This document shows positions 44,053-58,880 of a DNA stretch of 64,000 nt, piece after piece (position 1 is the first letter of the stretch; every line of letters starts with the position of its first letter). The position numbers were made by a program, and so were the translations under genes. This DNA is from an uncultured Verrucomicrobia subdivision 3 bacterium (GTDB lineage Bacteria; Verrucomicrobiota; Verrucomicrobiia; Limisphaerales; UBA11358). The notes beneath the pieces are model-generated. The model ran no database searches, was not told the origin of the DNA, and saw only the letters and a list, made by a program, of their open reading frames with translations. The stretch lies in the NCBI GenBank assembly GCA_903884535.1, contig CAISEZ010000068.1, positions 1-64,000 on the forward strand. Reading direction: 5' to 3'.

Positions 44053-44970
44053 ATGAAATCGTCGCTGCTTTCCATTTTGCTCGTCCAGCTTCTCGTCATC
44101 AACAATTCCATTTTGGCGCAATCTTTGCCAACGTCCTTCGCCTACGTTTTGCAGGCGGATGCACTCGCCAAAACCAAAGCCGAGGCAGTGGCCAAACTCG
44201 CCGCGTGCGGCCGCGATTGGATTGTGCTCGACGCCAGTTTCAGCACCGAGGAGCCGTGGACGACGGCGGATTTGTCAGCCATTCGCGCCGGGCGCGCCGG
44301 GCGCAAGGTGATCGCCTATCTTTCGATTGGCGAGGCGGAAAATTATCGCGCTTATTGGCAAAGCACTTGGAGCACTACGCCGCCCGCATTTTTGCTCGGC
44401 GAGAATCCGGAATGGAAGGGCAATTTCCGCGTCAAATACTGGCAGGCTGACTGGCAGAAGTTCATTCTCGCCGACGTGGACAAAATCATGGCGGCGGGTT
44501 TCGACGGCGTGTATCTCGACATCGTGGACGGGTTTGAAACCTTTGAGCAAAACGGAAATGATTTCATTGATGACCGGCTCAATCCGGAGACGAAACAAAG
44601 TTACCGGCGCGACATGGTGGATTGGGTGAAAGCTGTCGCCGCCCACGCCCGCAAAACAAATCCCGCCGCGCTGGTCATTCCGCAGAACGGAACGCAACTG
44701 CTGGCGCACGCGGATTTTCTCAGCGCGGTGGACGCCGTCGGCGTCGAAGATCTTTTCACCAACGGCGACAAACTCCAGAAGGCCGCCGACACAAAATATA
44801 GATTGGAAACTCTCGCCCCGATGTCCGCCGCGCACAAACCGGTGCTCGACGTGGAATATCCGAAACGCACGGAACGCCAGGCGCGCGCCCGTGAACAAGC
44901 GGCGCAACACGGCTTCGTCTGGATCGTGACTGACCGGCAATTGAAAACCCTGGGCGAGTCTGGAAAATAA
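44053..44970 (+). CDS. Secreted GH114-like (endo-alpha-1,4-polygalactosaminidase type) protein
   Basis: A 305-residue secreted protein with a signal peptide (about 1-22, ends ILAQS). The TIM-barrel block VIAYLSIGEAENYRAYWQS (about 93-111), then ENPEWKGNFRVKYW and GFDGVYLDIVDGFETF (about 152-167) match GH114/MJ1477-like glycosidases; catalytic acids are likely in IGEAE and YLDIVD. It probably cuts an extracellular amino sugar or galactosaminogalactan polymer, inferred from the family only. Its leader duplicates that of the next gene. Confidence 0.85.
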   Translation: MKSSLLSILLVQLLVINNSILAQSLPTSFAYVLQADALAKTKAEAVAKLAACGRDWIVLDASFSTEEPWTTADLSAIRAGRAGRKVIAYLSIGEAENYRAYWQSTWSTTPPAFLLGENPEWKGNFRVKYWQADWQKFILADVDKIMAAGFDGVYLDIVDGFETFEQNGNDFIDDRLNPETKQSYRRDMVDWVKAVAAHARKTNPAALVIPQNGTQLLAHADFLSAVDAVGVEDLFTNGDKLQKAADTKYRLETLAPMSAAHKPVLDVEYPKRTERQARAREQAAQHGFVWIVTDRQLKTLGESGK

Positions 44971-44990
44971 TTTTGCCACCACGCCTCGGC

Positions 44991-45051
44991 GAATGAACGG
45001 ATTGATTTTCTTCGTGTCTATTCGGGTGCATTCGTGGTTTAATTTCCAAAC
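44991..45051 (+). repeat. Duplicated leader B with 10-nt phased TTCGTGT repeat
   Basis: TTCGTGT 45011, TTCGGGT 45021 and TTCGTGG 45031, spaced 10 nt, precede the ATG at 45052. It matches leader A across about 60 bases and the following codons. Confidence 0.8.
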
Positions 45052-45606
45052 ATGAAACTGTCCCTTTTATCCATTTTGCTCGGTCTCGGCATGGGGCTGC
45101 CGCAGGTTTATGGCCTCGCCAAACCGGCGCAGCTCGGCGCCGCCGCGCGCCGGTTTCCGCGCAACTTCGCCGCCGGCGTGCTGCTGATGCTGCTCGGCAC
45201 GGCGTGGTTCGTCTGGAATGTGAACGGCGAACCAATCGCGGATTTCTCCGCGTTCAAACCTTACATGATGGCGGGGTTCATAGCGGTCGGCGTGGGTTCG
45301 TGTTTTTTCGTGCAGGATTTTCTGGCGGTGCGCGGACTCGCGGTTGTCATGCTGCTGCTGGCGAAATTGATGGTAGACACCGGGCGGCCGCATTTGGACC
45401 AGTCGGCGTTCGTGGTGGTCATCCAGGCTTGGGCGTATGTCTTCGTGGTCATGGGCATCTGGTTCACCATCACGCCGTGGAAACTGCGCGACTTCATCGA
45501 GTGGGCGACGGCCACGGAAGCGCGCACTCGGTTCTTGAGCGGCCTGCGGCTAGCGTTCGCGGCGTTCGTGCTGATCCTCGGCCTGACCGCATTCCGCGCG
45601 ATGTGA
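45052..45606 (+). CDS. Integral membrane protein of unknown function
   Basis: A 184-residue protein with five or six hydrophobic segments (around 8-22, 38-55, 70-88, 90-103, 118-138 and 160-180). No catalytic motif is visible; basic residues lie between helices. Similar small membrane proteins occur in Verrucomicrobia, from memory. The first ten residues MKLSLLSILL almost repeat the start of the GH114 protein, because the leader cassette is duplicated. It is followed 1 base later by pdxH. Function unknown. Confidence 0.65.
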   Translation: MKLSLLSILLGLGMGLPQVYGLAKPAQLGAAARRFPRNFAAGVLLMLLGTAWFVWNVNGEPIADFSAFKPYMMAGFIAVGVGSCFFVQDFLAVRGLAVVMLLLAKLMVDTGRPHLDQSAFVVVIQAWAYVFVVMGIWFTITPWKLRDFIEWATATEARTRFLSGLRLAFAAFVLILGLTAFRAM

Positions 45607-45607
45607 C

Positions 45608-46312
45608 ATGAACCTGGCCGATTTCCGCGAAGATTATCAACGCGGCGCGCTGGATCGCGCGGCGCTGGACGCGAATCCCATCGCACAGTTTGAAACGTGG
45701 TTCCGCGAAGCCACCGGCGATCGGACGCAAAGTCGCTGGCGCAAAATCGGCATTGCGCTCTTCAAACTTTGGAGTGCGATTTGCAATCACCGGCCGCCCG
45801 ACATCAACGCGATGACGCTCGCGACGGTGGATAAAAACGGTAAACCTTCGACGCGCACCGTGCTGTTGAAAACCGTGGACGAACGCGGTTTCATTTTTTT
45901 TACGAACTACGACAGCCGCAAGGGCCGCGAGCTGGCCGAAAATCCCAACGCGGCGCTGACATTTTTCTGGTCGGATTTGGAACGGCAGGTTTGTGTCGCG
46001 GGAACTGTGACTAAATTGCCGGCCACGGAATCGGAAAATTATTTCAAGAGCCGTCCGCGCGGCAGCCGCATCGGCGCGTGGGCTTCGAACCAAAGTGAGC
46101 CGGTGCCCGACCGTGCCGCGCTGGAAGCGAAGTGGCGCGAACTGGAAACGAAATTTCCCGGCGACGTTCCGCTGCCGCCGAACTGGGGCGGATTTATTTT
46201 GCGTCCGGAGCGGATCGAATTCTGGCAGGGCCGCCCGAGCCGCTTGCATGACCGGTTCAGCTATGTGCGGCAACCGGATGGTTCGTGGAGGATTGAACGG
46301 CTTGCACCTTAA
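45608..46312 (+). CDS. pdxH: Pyridoxamine 5'-phosphate oxidase
   Basis: FMN enzyme making pyridoxal phosphate from pyridoxine or pyridoxamine phosphate. It has 234 residues, close to normal. Signatures: NAMTLATVDKNGKPSTRTVLLK, FFTNYDSRKGRELAENP, RGSRIGAWASNQS, and WQGRPSRLHDRFSY near the C terminus with the conserved RLHDR. It starts 1 base after the upstream membrane gene, so probably shares its transcript. A strong bidirectional terminator separates it from the convergent DUF481 gene. Confidence 0.95.
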   Translation: MNLADFREDYQRGALDRAALDANPIAQFETWFREATGDRTQSRWRKIGIALFKLWSAICNHRPPDINAMTLATVDKNGKPSTRTVLLKTVDERGFIFFTNYDSRKGRELAENPNAALTFFWSDLERQVCVAGTVTKLPATESENYFKSRPRGSRIGAWASNQSEPVPDRAALEAKWRELETKFPGDVPLPPNWGGFILRPERIEFWQGRPSRLHDRFSYVRQPDGSWRIERLAP

Positions 46313-46357
46313 AAATCCGCCTCGCAGGAGTCTTACGCCACCATTTTATCGGAAACA

Positions 46358-46394
46358 AAACGGCGGCTTCGGAAATAATCCAAAGCCGCCGTTT
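46358..46394. terminator. Bidirectional terminator between pdxH and the DUF481 gene
   Basis: A perfect 12-bp stem (AAACGGCGGCTT and complement) with a 13-nt loop is flanked by A-rich and T-rich ends. It can end both convergent genes. Confidence 0.9.
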
Positions 46395-46407
46395 GACTTT
46401 CGTAATT

Positions 46408-47172
46408 TTAGAATTTGTATTTGATGCCACTGACGAGCTTAACGTCGTTTTTCAAATGACCCGCCGCCGGACGGCTGTCAAACGTGTCGTCCAACACCAC
46501 CTGCAGGCTCAGGTTTTTGGAGAGCGCGGACTCGATGCCGACTTCGGCATTGACGATGTAATTGTCCAGCCGGTCGAGTTGCGGTAGAAATTCAAGCGAC
46601 TGCCAGATGCGGGCGCCGCCGCCGTTGAATTTGTGCTCAAACCGTTCCGCCAGACGCAGCGTTGCGAAGGTGGTTTCTTGGTTGCCGAGTTCCTGGAAGA
46701 CAACACCGGGACCGACTTCACCGGCCAGCGTGGTATTGGTTTCCTTGATGAAATAGTAACCGGCGCCGGGGCTCAGCGAGACGCGATAATTAATGTCGGC
46801 AATCCCGTCGCGCAAACCATCCAAACGCACATAGCTGAAGGCCCGCTCGGAAAACAAATGGTTCCATTGGCCAAAGGCGTGGAGCAAATCCGCGTTCTTC
46901 ACGGAAGCATTCTTACCGTAAGCTCCGTCAACGCCGAAGCTATATTCGTCCGTCGGCGTCTTGCGCTGCGTCTGCAAACCGGCAGTGAACAGAAGCGTCT
47001 GGCTGTTGCCCCGCGTCAGCGTCAGGCCTGCGGCGGCGCTGCTCTCCCACGGATATTTGATTTCCGGCGTGGCGATGGGGGCGTCTTTGATGGCGCTGGT
47101 ATTGGTGCTGGTTTCGGCAAAGGCGGCCAGCACTCCGATAGTGGCGGCGATGGTTGCAATAGGTTTTTTCAT
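46408..47172 (-). CDS. DUF481 outer-membrane beta-barrel protein
   Basis: A 254-residue outer membrane protein of the YdiY/DUF481 family. ATG 47172 gives a signal peptide (MKKPIATIAATIGVLAAFAE). The rest alternates hydrophobic and polar residues, as in beta strands: WESSAAAGLTLTRGNSQTLLF, then several YxxR and GxGY segments, ending in an aromatic residue, VSGIKYKF, as needed for barrel assembly. Salt-induced in Escherichia coli; role here unknown. It lies 53 bases after gyrA on the same strand, so may be co-transcribed or read by its own promoter. Confidence 0.82.
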   Translation of the reverse strand: MKKPIATIAATIGVLAAFAETSTNTSAIKDAPIATPEIKYPWESSAAAGLTLTRGNSQTLLFTAGLQTQRKTPTDEYSFGVDGAYGKNASVKNADLLHAFGQWNHLFSERAFSYVRLDGLRDGIADINYRVSLSPGAGYYFIKETNTTLAGEVGPGVVFQELGNQETTFATLRLAERFEHKFNGGGARIWQSLEFLPQLDRLDNYIVNAEVGIESALSKNLSLQVVLDDTFDSRPAAGHLKNDVKLVSGIKYKF

Positions 47173-47225
47173 ATCAATAAATGGCCGCACAAAAAACACG
47201 ATTTGTGCGGTCACGGCAAGCCATT

Positions 47226-49901
47226 TTACTCAGCCACTTTTTCAGTCTCAACTACGACCACTTCAGTATCCTCGCCAATGACGGAAGCGATGGCTTGCAG
47301 CTTGTCGCCGGGGTCGAGATTGACGAGTTTCACACCCATCGTGTTGCGGCCGGCCTCGCGGATGCCACCCACCGGAATGCGCACCATTTGCCCGCCCGTG
47401 GTGATGAGCATGATTTCATCCGTGTCACGCACGGTGAGCGCCCCGACCACCCCGCCGGTTTTGTCACCGGTCTTCATGGTAATGATGCCCTTGCCGCCAC
47501 GCGACTGGACGCGGTATTCGTCAAAGCCAGTGCGTTTGCCAATGCCGTTTTCGCCAGCCACGAGGAGCGCGGCGTCGGGGACGACAATGGTGGCGGCCAC
47601 GAGCGCGTCGCCCGGTTCCAAAGTGATGCCGCGCACGCCGCCGGCGGACCGCCCCATCGAACGCACGTCCGCTTCGCTGAAACGAATGCTCATGCCGTCC
47701 TTCGTGATCAAGACGACGTCATCGCCTGGATCTTTCACGTCGTCATTTTCCACAATGCTGCCACGCGTCAATTTCACTTCGATCAGCGCGTCGCCCGGCT
47801 CGATGCCGATGGCGATGATGCCGCCCTTGCGGACATTGGAAAATTCATTGAGCGACGTTTTCTTCACCGTGCCCTGCTTGGTGGCAAAGAAAAGTTCACC
47901 GGGTTGCGACCACGTCACGTCCTCCTTGTTCGCGTCGGTCTTCGACAAGATGCGGATGAGTGCGGCAACTTTTTCGTCGGCCTTCAATTCCAGAAGATTC
48001 GCGATGCTCCGGCCCTTCGCCGCGCGGCCCATGTCGGGAATCTCGTGCACGCGCTCGACATAAACGCGACCGGTGTTCGTGAAGAACATCAGATAGTCAT
48101 GCGTGCTGGCGGTGAACAAATGCTCCACGAAATCATTATCCTCAGCGGTCTCGCCTTCCCTCGTTGTCATGCCGATGACGCCCTTGCCGCCGCGTCGCTG
48201 CGCGCGATATTGGCTGACATTGGTGCGCTTGAGCAGGCCGTTATGCGTGAGCGTGATGATCACGCCTTCGTTCGCGATGAGGTCCTCGATGGCGATCTCG
48301 CCTTCGTCCGGCACGATTTCCGTTTTGCGCGGCGTCGCGTATTTTTCTTTGATGGCCTGAAGCTCGGCTTTGATGATCGCCATCACGCGCGATTCTTTCG
48401 CCAGAATATCGAGCAAGTCCTTGATCACTTCAACCAAGGCTTTGTATTCCTTGTCAATCTTGTCGATTTCCAACCCGGTCAACTGATACAAACGCAGTTC
48501 CAAAACCGCGTCCACCTGCCGCTCCGTCAGCGCGTAACGTCCGGCTTCCAAACGCGCCTCACTGCGGATCAAAATGCCCCACTTCTCCACCTGCGCGCGC
48601 GACCACTCGAACGCGAGCAGTTTCACCCGCGCTTCATCGCGCGTTTTGCTGGAACGGATGATGTGGATGAACTCGTCGAGGTTCGACAGCGCGATGAGAT
48701 AACCTTCGAGCAACTCGGCGCGTTCCTCGGCCTTGCGAAGTTCAAAACGCGTGCGGCGCAAAACCACTTCGCGGCGGTGCTCGATGTAGCACTGGATGAT
48801 TTCTTTCAGGTTGAGCGTCTTTGGACGTCCGTGGTCAATCGCAAGCGCATTGACACTGAAGGAAACTTCGAGCTGTGTGTGCTGAAACAATTTGGCGATG
48901 ACAACTTTCGGATTCGCATCACGCTTGAGTTCAATGACGAGGCGGCAATGTTCATCCGATTCGTTGCGCATCGCGGAAATCTCCGTGATGATTTTTTCAT
49001 TCACGAGGTTCGCGATCTGTTCTTCGAGGCCGGCGCGGTTGACGTTGTAGGGAATTTCCGTGATGACCAGCTGTTCGCGATTGCCCTTCATCTCCTCCAC
49101 GCCGATGCGGCCGCGCACCTTGAGGCTGCCCTTGCCGGTGGTGAAATAATTCTTGATGCCCTCGATGCCGCAGAGATAACCACCGGTCGGAAAATCCGCG
49201 CCCTTGATGAACTTCATCAATTCGGGAATCGTGATCTCCGGTTTGTCGATTTGCGCGCAGATGCCATCCACGACTTCGCCGAGATTATGCGGGGCCATGT
49301 TCGTAGCCATGCCGACGGCGATGCCCGTGCCGCCGTTGACGAGCAAGTTCGGAAATGCGGCCGGGAAAACTTTCGGCTCGGTGAGACGCTCGTCGTAGTT
49401 CGGAACGAAATCCACCGTGTCCTTGTCCATGTCCTGCATTAGCGCCGCGCCGAGATGCGTCAAGCGCGCCTCGGTATAACGCATCGCCGCCGGCGGATCA
49501 TTCTCGACGGAACCGAAGTTGCCTTTGCCGTCCACGAGCTTCTCGCGCATCGCCCACGGCTGCGCCATGTGCACGAGCGTCGGATAGATCACCGCTTCGC
49601 CGTGCGGATGGTAGTTGCCGGAAGTGTCGCCGCAGATCTTCGCGCACTTGTAAGGCTTGCGTCCCGGGAACAACGACAGCTCGTGCATCGCGTAAAGGAT
49701 GCGTCGCTGCGAGGGCTTCAATCCGTCGCGCACGTCGGGCAACGCGCGCGAAATGATCACGGACATCGAGTAGTCGAGGAACGAGTTCTTGATCTCGTCG
49801 GCGACATTGATCTTGGAAATCTTTTCGCCCTGAGTGTAGGCGCCGCCGCTCGGTTGTTGCTGCGGTGGGACAGGTGGTGTGGGGTCAGTTTCGTCTGGCA
49901 T
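47226..49901 (-). CDS. gyrA: DNA gyrase subunit A
   Basis: Breaks and rejoins DNA in supercoiling. 891 residues. The catalytic Tyr is Y142 in AAMRYTEARL. The quinolone-resistance region reads HPHGEAVIYPTLV (98-110): the positions of E. coli S83 and D87 are A103 and P107. The GyrA box QRRGGKG is intact near residue 540, followed by a six-bladed C-terminal domain. There is a Pro/Gln-rich N-terminal stretch before EKISKINVADEI. It follows gyrB by 33 bases. Confidence 0.97.
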   Translation of the reverse strand: MPDETDPTPPVPPQQQPSGGAYTQGEKISKINVADEIKNSFLDYSMSVIISRALPDVRDGLKPSQRRILYAMHELSLFPGRKPYKCAKICGDTSGNYHPHGEAVIYPTLVHMAQPWAMREKLVDGKGNFGSVENDPPAAMRYTEARLTHLGAALMQDMDKDTVDFVPNYDERLTEPKVFPAAFPNLLVNGGTGIAVGMATNMAPHNLGEVVDGICAQIDKPEITIPELMKFIKGADFPTGGYLCGIEGIKNYFTTGKGSLKVRGRIGVEEMKGNREQLVITEIPYNVNRAGLEEQIANLVNEKIITEISAMRNESDEHCRLVIELKRDANPKVVIAKLFQHTQLEVSFSVNALAIDHGRPKTLNLKEIIQCYIEHRREVVLRRTRFELRKAEERAELLEGYLIALSNLDEFIHIIRSSKTRDEARVKLLAFEWSRAQVEKWGILIRSEARLEAGRYALTERQVDAVLELRLYQLTGLEIDKIDKEYKALVEVIKDLLDILAKESRVMAIIKAELQAIKEKYATPRKTEIVPDEGEIAIEDLIANEGVIITLTHNGLLKRTNVSQYRAQRRGGKGVIGMTTREGETAEDNDFVEHLFTASTHDYLMFFTNTGRVYVERVHEIPDMGRAAKGRSIANLLELKADEKVAALIRILSKTDANKEDVTWSQPGELFFATKQGTVKKTSLNEFSNVRKGGIIAIGIEPGDALIEVKLTRGSIVENDDVKDPGDDVVLITKDGMSIRFSEADVRSMGRSAGGVRGITLEPGDALVAATIVVPDAALLVAGENGIGKRTGFDEYRVQSRGGKGIITMKTGDKTGGVVGALTVRDTDEIMLITTGGQMVRIPVGGIREAGRNTMGVKLVNLDPGDKLQAIASVIGEDTEVVVVETEKVAE

Positions 49902-49934
49902 GATACGGATTCGGGAAAAATTGTTTCGGGGCTA

Positions 49935-52655
<2,721 letters not shown>

Positions 52656-53699
52656 CTATTTTTTTCCGGCCAAATAAATTCCGGCCACCGCCTTGGCCAC
52701 TTGGTTGGCCGCACCGTCTTCCCCGGAATTGCACAGCACCACAATCATCAGGCGGTCATCCGGAACCCGCAGGTTGGCCGCCGCAAATCCGGACGTGCTG
52801 CCGGGATGGCCGATGGTTTTGCGGCCGTTCAAGGTTTCCAAAAACCAGCCGAATCCATAGCCGGTCAGCGTGCCGTTGTTCAATTTTGCCGAAGTCCACA
52901 TCTGCTCCTTGCTCGAATTTTTAAGGATTTTTTCCGTGTTCAACGCCGCGTCCCATTTCATCAAATCACCGACGGTGGAGACAATTTCCCCGGCGGAAAA
53001 CAGATCGGTATAATCCACATCGCGGTTGACCAGCCCTTTGGCTTTGTCCTGGTCGTAGCCGGCCGCGCGCAATTTGAGCACGCGGCTGGGCTCGCGATTC
53101 GTCGTGGCGGACATTTGCAGCGGCCGGAGAATTTTATCGGAAAGAAACGCCCAATATTTCTGGCCACTCACATTTTCGATGATGTAACCCAGAAGATTAT
53201 AGCCCGAGTTGCTGTAAGAAAATTTTTCGCCCGGCGGAAACACGAGCGGCACGGCACCGAGCTGGGCGATAAACTGGGCTTGCGTCAGATGCCGCGCCAG
53301 TTCGAAGCCGTCCAGCCCGGTGTAGTTTTTGATGCCAGACGTGTGGGTCAACAGGTGGCGGACCGTGATTCCAGCCCAACTAGCCGGGGTGTTGGTCAAA
53401 TAAAGGCTGACTGGGGCATCCAAGGAAATTTTACCCTGCTCCACCAGCAACAGGATACACGCCGCCGTGAACTGCTTGGTCACCGAGCCGATTTCAAAAA
53501 CGGTTTCCGGCGTCGCCGGCACGCTCCACTCCAGATTCGCGAACCCATACGCCGCCGTTTTGACTTCCTGGTCTTGCCGCACCACCTTGAGCGCCAGACC
53601 AGGAATGTGGTGCTGCGCCATGGCGGCGGTGACGAGATCATCCACCGGGTCCGCCGGGCATTTCAGCGTCAACAGCAATCCCATCATTAAATAAATCAT
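52656..53699 (-). CDS. Secreted class C beta-lactamase-family serine hydrolase
   Basis: A 347-residue exported enzyme of the beta-lactamase/penicillin-binding fold. ATG 53699 gives a hydrophobic signal (MIYLMMGLLLTLKCPADP); the frame to 53819 is longer but repeat-like. SxxK is GSVTKQF (Ser near residue 55), YxN is YSNSGYN, and the third motif reads HPGSTSG in place of KTG. Such proteins act as esterases, peptidases or D-aminopeptidases; true beta-lactamase activity is unlikely. Leftward, ending next to the gyrB upstream region. Confidence 0.85.
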   Translation of the reverse strand: MIYLMMGLLLTLKCPADPVDDLVTAAMAQHHIPGLALKVVRQDQEVKTAAYGFANLEWSVPATPETVFEIGSVTKQFTAACILLLVEQGKISLDAPVSLYLTNTPASWAGITVRHLLTHTSGIKNYTGLDGFELARHLTQAQFIAQLGAVPLVFPPGEKFSYSNSGYNLLGYIIENVSGQKYWAFLSDKILRPLQMSATTNREPSRVLKLRAAGYDQDKAKGLVNRDVDYTDLFSAGEIVSTVGDLMKWDAALNTEKILKNSSKEQMWTSAKLNNGTLTGYGFGWFLETLNGRKTIGHPGSTSGFAAANLRVPDDRLMIVVLCNSGEDGAANQVAKAVAGIYLAGKK

Positions 53700-53898
53700 C
53701 CTCACCCGCGGATGATAACTTGCTGATTTTATTTCCGCCACCAAGACTTCATGTGGTAGCGGGCGGCATGCTACCCGGAGGCACAAGCGGCTTGGACGAC
53801 CGCCCAGATATTTTGACAAGACAAATAAGCGCAGCTACCAAGTCCATTGCGCTGCAAATCACGCTTGATTTACTGGCATTCAAAATTACTTTCTCCGG

Positions 53899-56796
<2,898 letters not shown>

Positions 56797-56875
56797 GCCA
56801 AGCCATTGGCAAAAAATGGTTGGTTGAAAGCCGTCCAATGGCGGATTGTTTGATAACAACTAAATTATTTAAGCC

Positions 56876-57316
56876 ATGAAAATTACCGACGTTTTGCGGG
56901 CGGAACACGCCGTGTTCCACAACTTATTCGACCACATCGAAACGACTGTGCCCCGGCTCACGGCGCTCGCCGAGGTCAAGCATCTCGCCGTGCTCGTGGA
57001 GAAATTACACGGGCCGCATTCCAAGACCGAGGACGATTTGTTCATCGAGCCGCTGGAGCCGTATTTCGATCAGATGGGCCAGCGCGAAACGTTTCACGCC
57101 GAGCACGAGCACATCGAGGCGGCGCTCACCAAAGTCCAGGGAGCGCGCACGCTCAAGGAGGCCAAAAAGATTCTGCTCAACGCCATCGCCGCTTCCCGCA
57201 AACATTTCGACAAGGAAGAACGCATCGTGTTCCCCATGGCGGAACGCATCCTCAAGGCCAAAACACTGAACGAACTCGGCGAGCAATGGCTGCATCGCCG
57301 CGACGTTTCAAAGTGA
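56876..57316 (+). CDS. Hemerythrin-like HHE-domain protein
   Basis: A 146-residue helical protein of the HHE cation-binding family. Candidate metal ligands: H11 (RAEHAVFH) and H15, H45-H48 (LHGPHSKTEDD), E53, and the FHAEHEHIE block (H76-E81), H113 in SRKHFDKEER. Likely binds two iron atoms; possible roles are oxygen or nitric-oxide sensing, or iron homeostasis. Its last 9 bases overlap the convergent radical SAM gene. It follows gcvP with an 80-base gap. Confidence 0.85.
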   Translation: MKITDVLRAEHAVFHNLFDHIETTVPRLTALAEVKHLAVLVEKLHGPHSKTEDDLFIEPLEPYFDQMGQRETFHAEHEHIEAALTKVQGARTLKEAKKILLNAIAASRKHFDKEERIVFPMAERILKAKTLNELGEQWLHRRDVSK

Positions 57317-58780
57317 CTTGGCCACGCGGCGGAAATGGTAGCCGAGAATGGCCAGTTCAATGGCGTGCGGAAACTGGCGCGGCCGCCGGATCAGCGTGCC
57401 CCAGAACAACCGCCAGTAGCCCACGCGCCCCCGGTGCCACACGCCCAGCACCCAGAACGTTTTTAGAAAGGCAAAAAAATCGGCGCGCGACAATCGCCGG
57501 CGCGGACCTGCCGGCCGATGGCTCTTGAGAAAAGTGCGGATGCGCCGGTAATAGTTGCCCGGCTCGTAAAGTTTTTTTACGAGATCGCGGTAGCCGGCTT
57601 GCAGAAACTCGCGGTTTAACTTGGGTTTGAAGTTCAGCGCGGCGTCCGTGTTGTTGCCGGAACTTTCCATTTCGAGACGCCCCTCGGTTTTCAACCGCTG
57701 CCACAGCCGCGTCTGCGGCAGCGCGGTCAGCAGGCCCACCATCGCGGTCGCCACGCCGGAGCGCTGGATGAATTCAAATTGCCGCTTGAAGATGTCCTTC
57801 TGGTCGCTGTCGAAACCCACGATGAAACCGCCCATGACCTCCAGCCCGGCTCGTTGCAGCGTTTGCACCGACGCCACCAAATCGCGGTTCCGGTTTTGCA
57901 GCTTGTGACATTCCGTCAGCGCCTCGATGGAAGGCGTTTCAATGCCGACAAAAACTTTTTTGAAACCCGCCGCAACCATCAGCGCGCACAGTTCCGGATC
58001 ATCGGCGAGATTCACCGACGCCTCGGTGAGAAAGCCGATGCGGGTCCGCGTGCGTTGCCGCCATTCGATCAAAGCGTGCAGCAGCGTTTTCGTCCACGCC
58101 TTGTTGCCGATGAAATTGTCGTCCACGATAAAAACCATGTCCTGCCAGCCGCGTTGCCGCAGGCCATCCAGTTCGGCGATCAACTGCGCCGGCGTTTTGG
58201 TGCGCGGCACGCGGCCGTTCATCACGATGATGTCGCAAAATTCGCAGTCGAACGGACAGCCGCGCGAGAATTGCACGGACATCGTGACGTAATGGCGGAA
58301 TTGAATGAGGTCCCAGCGCGGTGCCGGCGTGCGCGTGATGTCCGGCCGGTGCGGTGCCTGATAAATGGTTTGCAGCTGTCCGCTCTGCATGTCGGCCACG
58401 ACCTGCGGCATGATTTCCTCGGCCTCGCCGAGAACGAAATGTTGGATTTCTGGAAATGCCTCGTGGCCGGTGGTGAACAGCGGTCCGCCGGCGATGACCG
58501 TTTTGCCAAGCCTTGCGCAGCGCGCCACGATTTCACGCACCGAATCCTTGTTGACAATCATCGCGCCCAGCAAAACATAATCCGCCCGGCGAAGGTCTTC
58601 GTCTTTGAGTTTCTCGACGTTCAAATCCACCAGCTTGAGTTCCCACTCCGGCGGCAGCATGGCGGCCACCGTCAACAAACCGAGTGGGGCCATGGAGGCT
58701 TTTCGTGAAACAAAACGGATCGCGTGTTTAAAACTCCAGAACGTGTCCGGCGTCTGCGGGCTGATCAGCAATATTTTCAT
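57308..58780 (-). CDS. B12-binding-domain radical SAM protein with DUF4070-like C terminus
   Basis: A 490-residue enzyme. The N-terminal 150 residues are a cobalamin-binding domain (MKILLISPQTPDTFWSF, VLLGAMIVN, GGPLFTTGHE). The radical SAM core follows with FSRGCPFDCEFCDII (CxxxCxxC near 176) and VDDNFIGN. The C terminus has the basic YRRIRTFLKSHR stretch of DUF4070 proteins. Hopanoid C-3 methylases belong to this group, but similar proteins act on other lipids, so the substrate is open. It is convergent with the hemerythrin gene and overlaps it. Confidence 0.82.
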   Translation of the reverse strand: MKILLISPQTPDTFWSFKHAIRFVSRKASMAPLGLLTVAAMLPPEWELKLVDLNVEKLKDEDLRRADYVLLGAMIVNKDSVREIVARCARLGKTVIAGGPLFTTGHEAFPEIQHFVLGEAEEIMPQVVADMQSGQLQTIYQAPHRPDITRTPAPRWDLIQFRHYVTMSVQFSRGCPFDCEFCDIIVMNGRVPRTKTPAQLIAELDGLRQRGWQDMVFIVDDNFIGNKAWTKTLLHALIEWRQRTRTRIGFLTEASVNLADDPELCALMVAAGFKKVFVGIETPSIEALTECHKLQNRNRDLVASVQTLQRAGLEVMGGFIVGFDSDQKDIFKRQFEFIQRSGVATAMVGLLTALPQTRLWQRLKTEGRLEMESSGNNTDAALNFKPKLNREFLQAGYRDLVKKLYEPGNYYRRIRTFLKSHRPAGPRRRLSRADFFAFLKTFWVLGVWHRGRVGYWRLFWGTLIRRPRQFPHAIELAILGYHFRRVAKSL

Positions 58781-58880
58781 GGGTGGCGTTCACTGAACCA
58801 CCTTCCAATCTAGACCCGTTCAAAAAATCCGCGAGCGGAATAGCGCATCAGACCGTCCACATTTTTTGCCGTGCGCAGGG

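Noticed and set aside
47181-49442. Long open frame antisense to gyrA (753 codons)
   Set aside because: Mirror of gyrA on a GC-rich template; peptide is low-complexity His/Arg/Val-rich without domains.
53740-53810. Hairpin-rich stretch upstream of gcvP considered as REPIN or glycine riboswitch
   Set aside because: Only a GGTAGC/GCTACC stem is clear; no paired second hairpin and no glycine riboswitch core.
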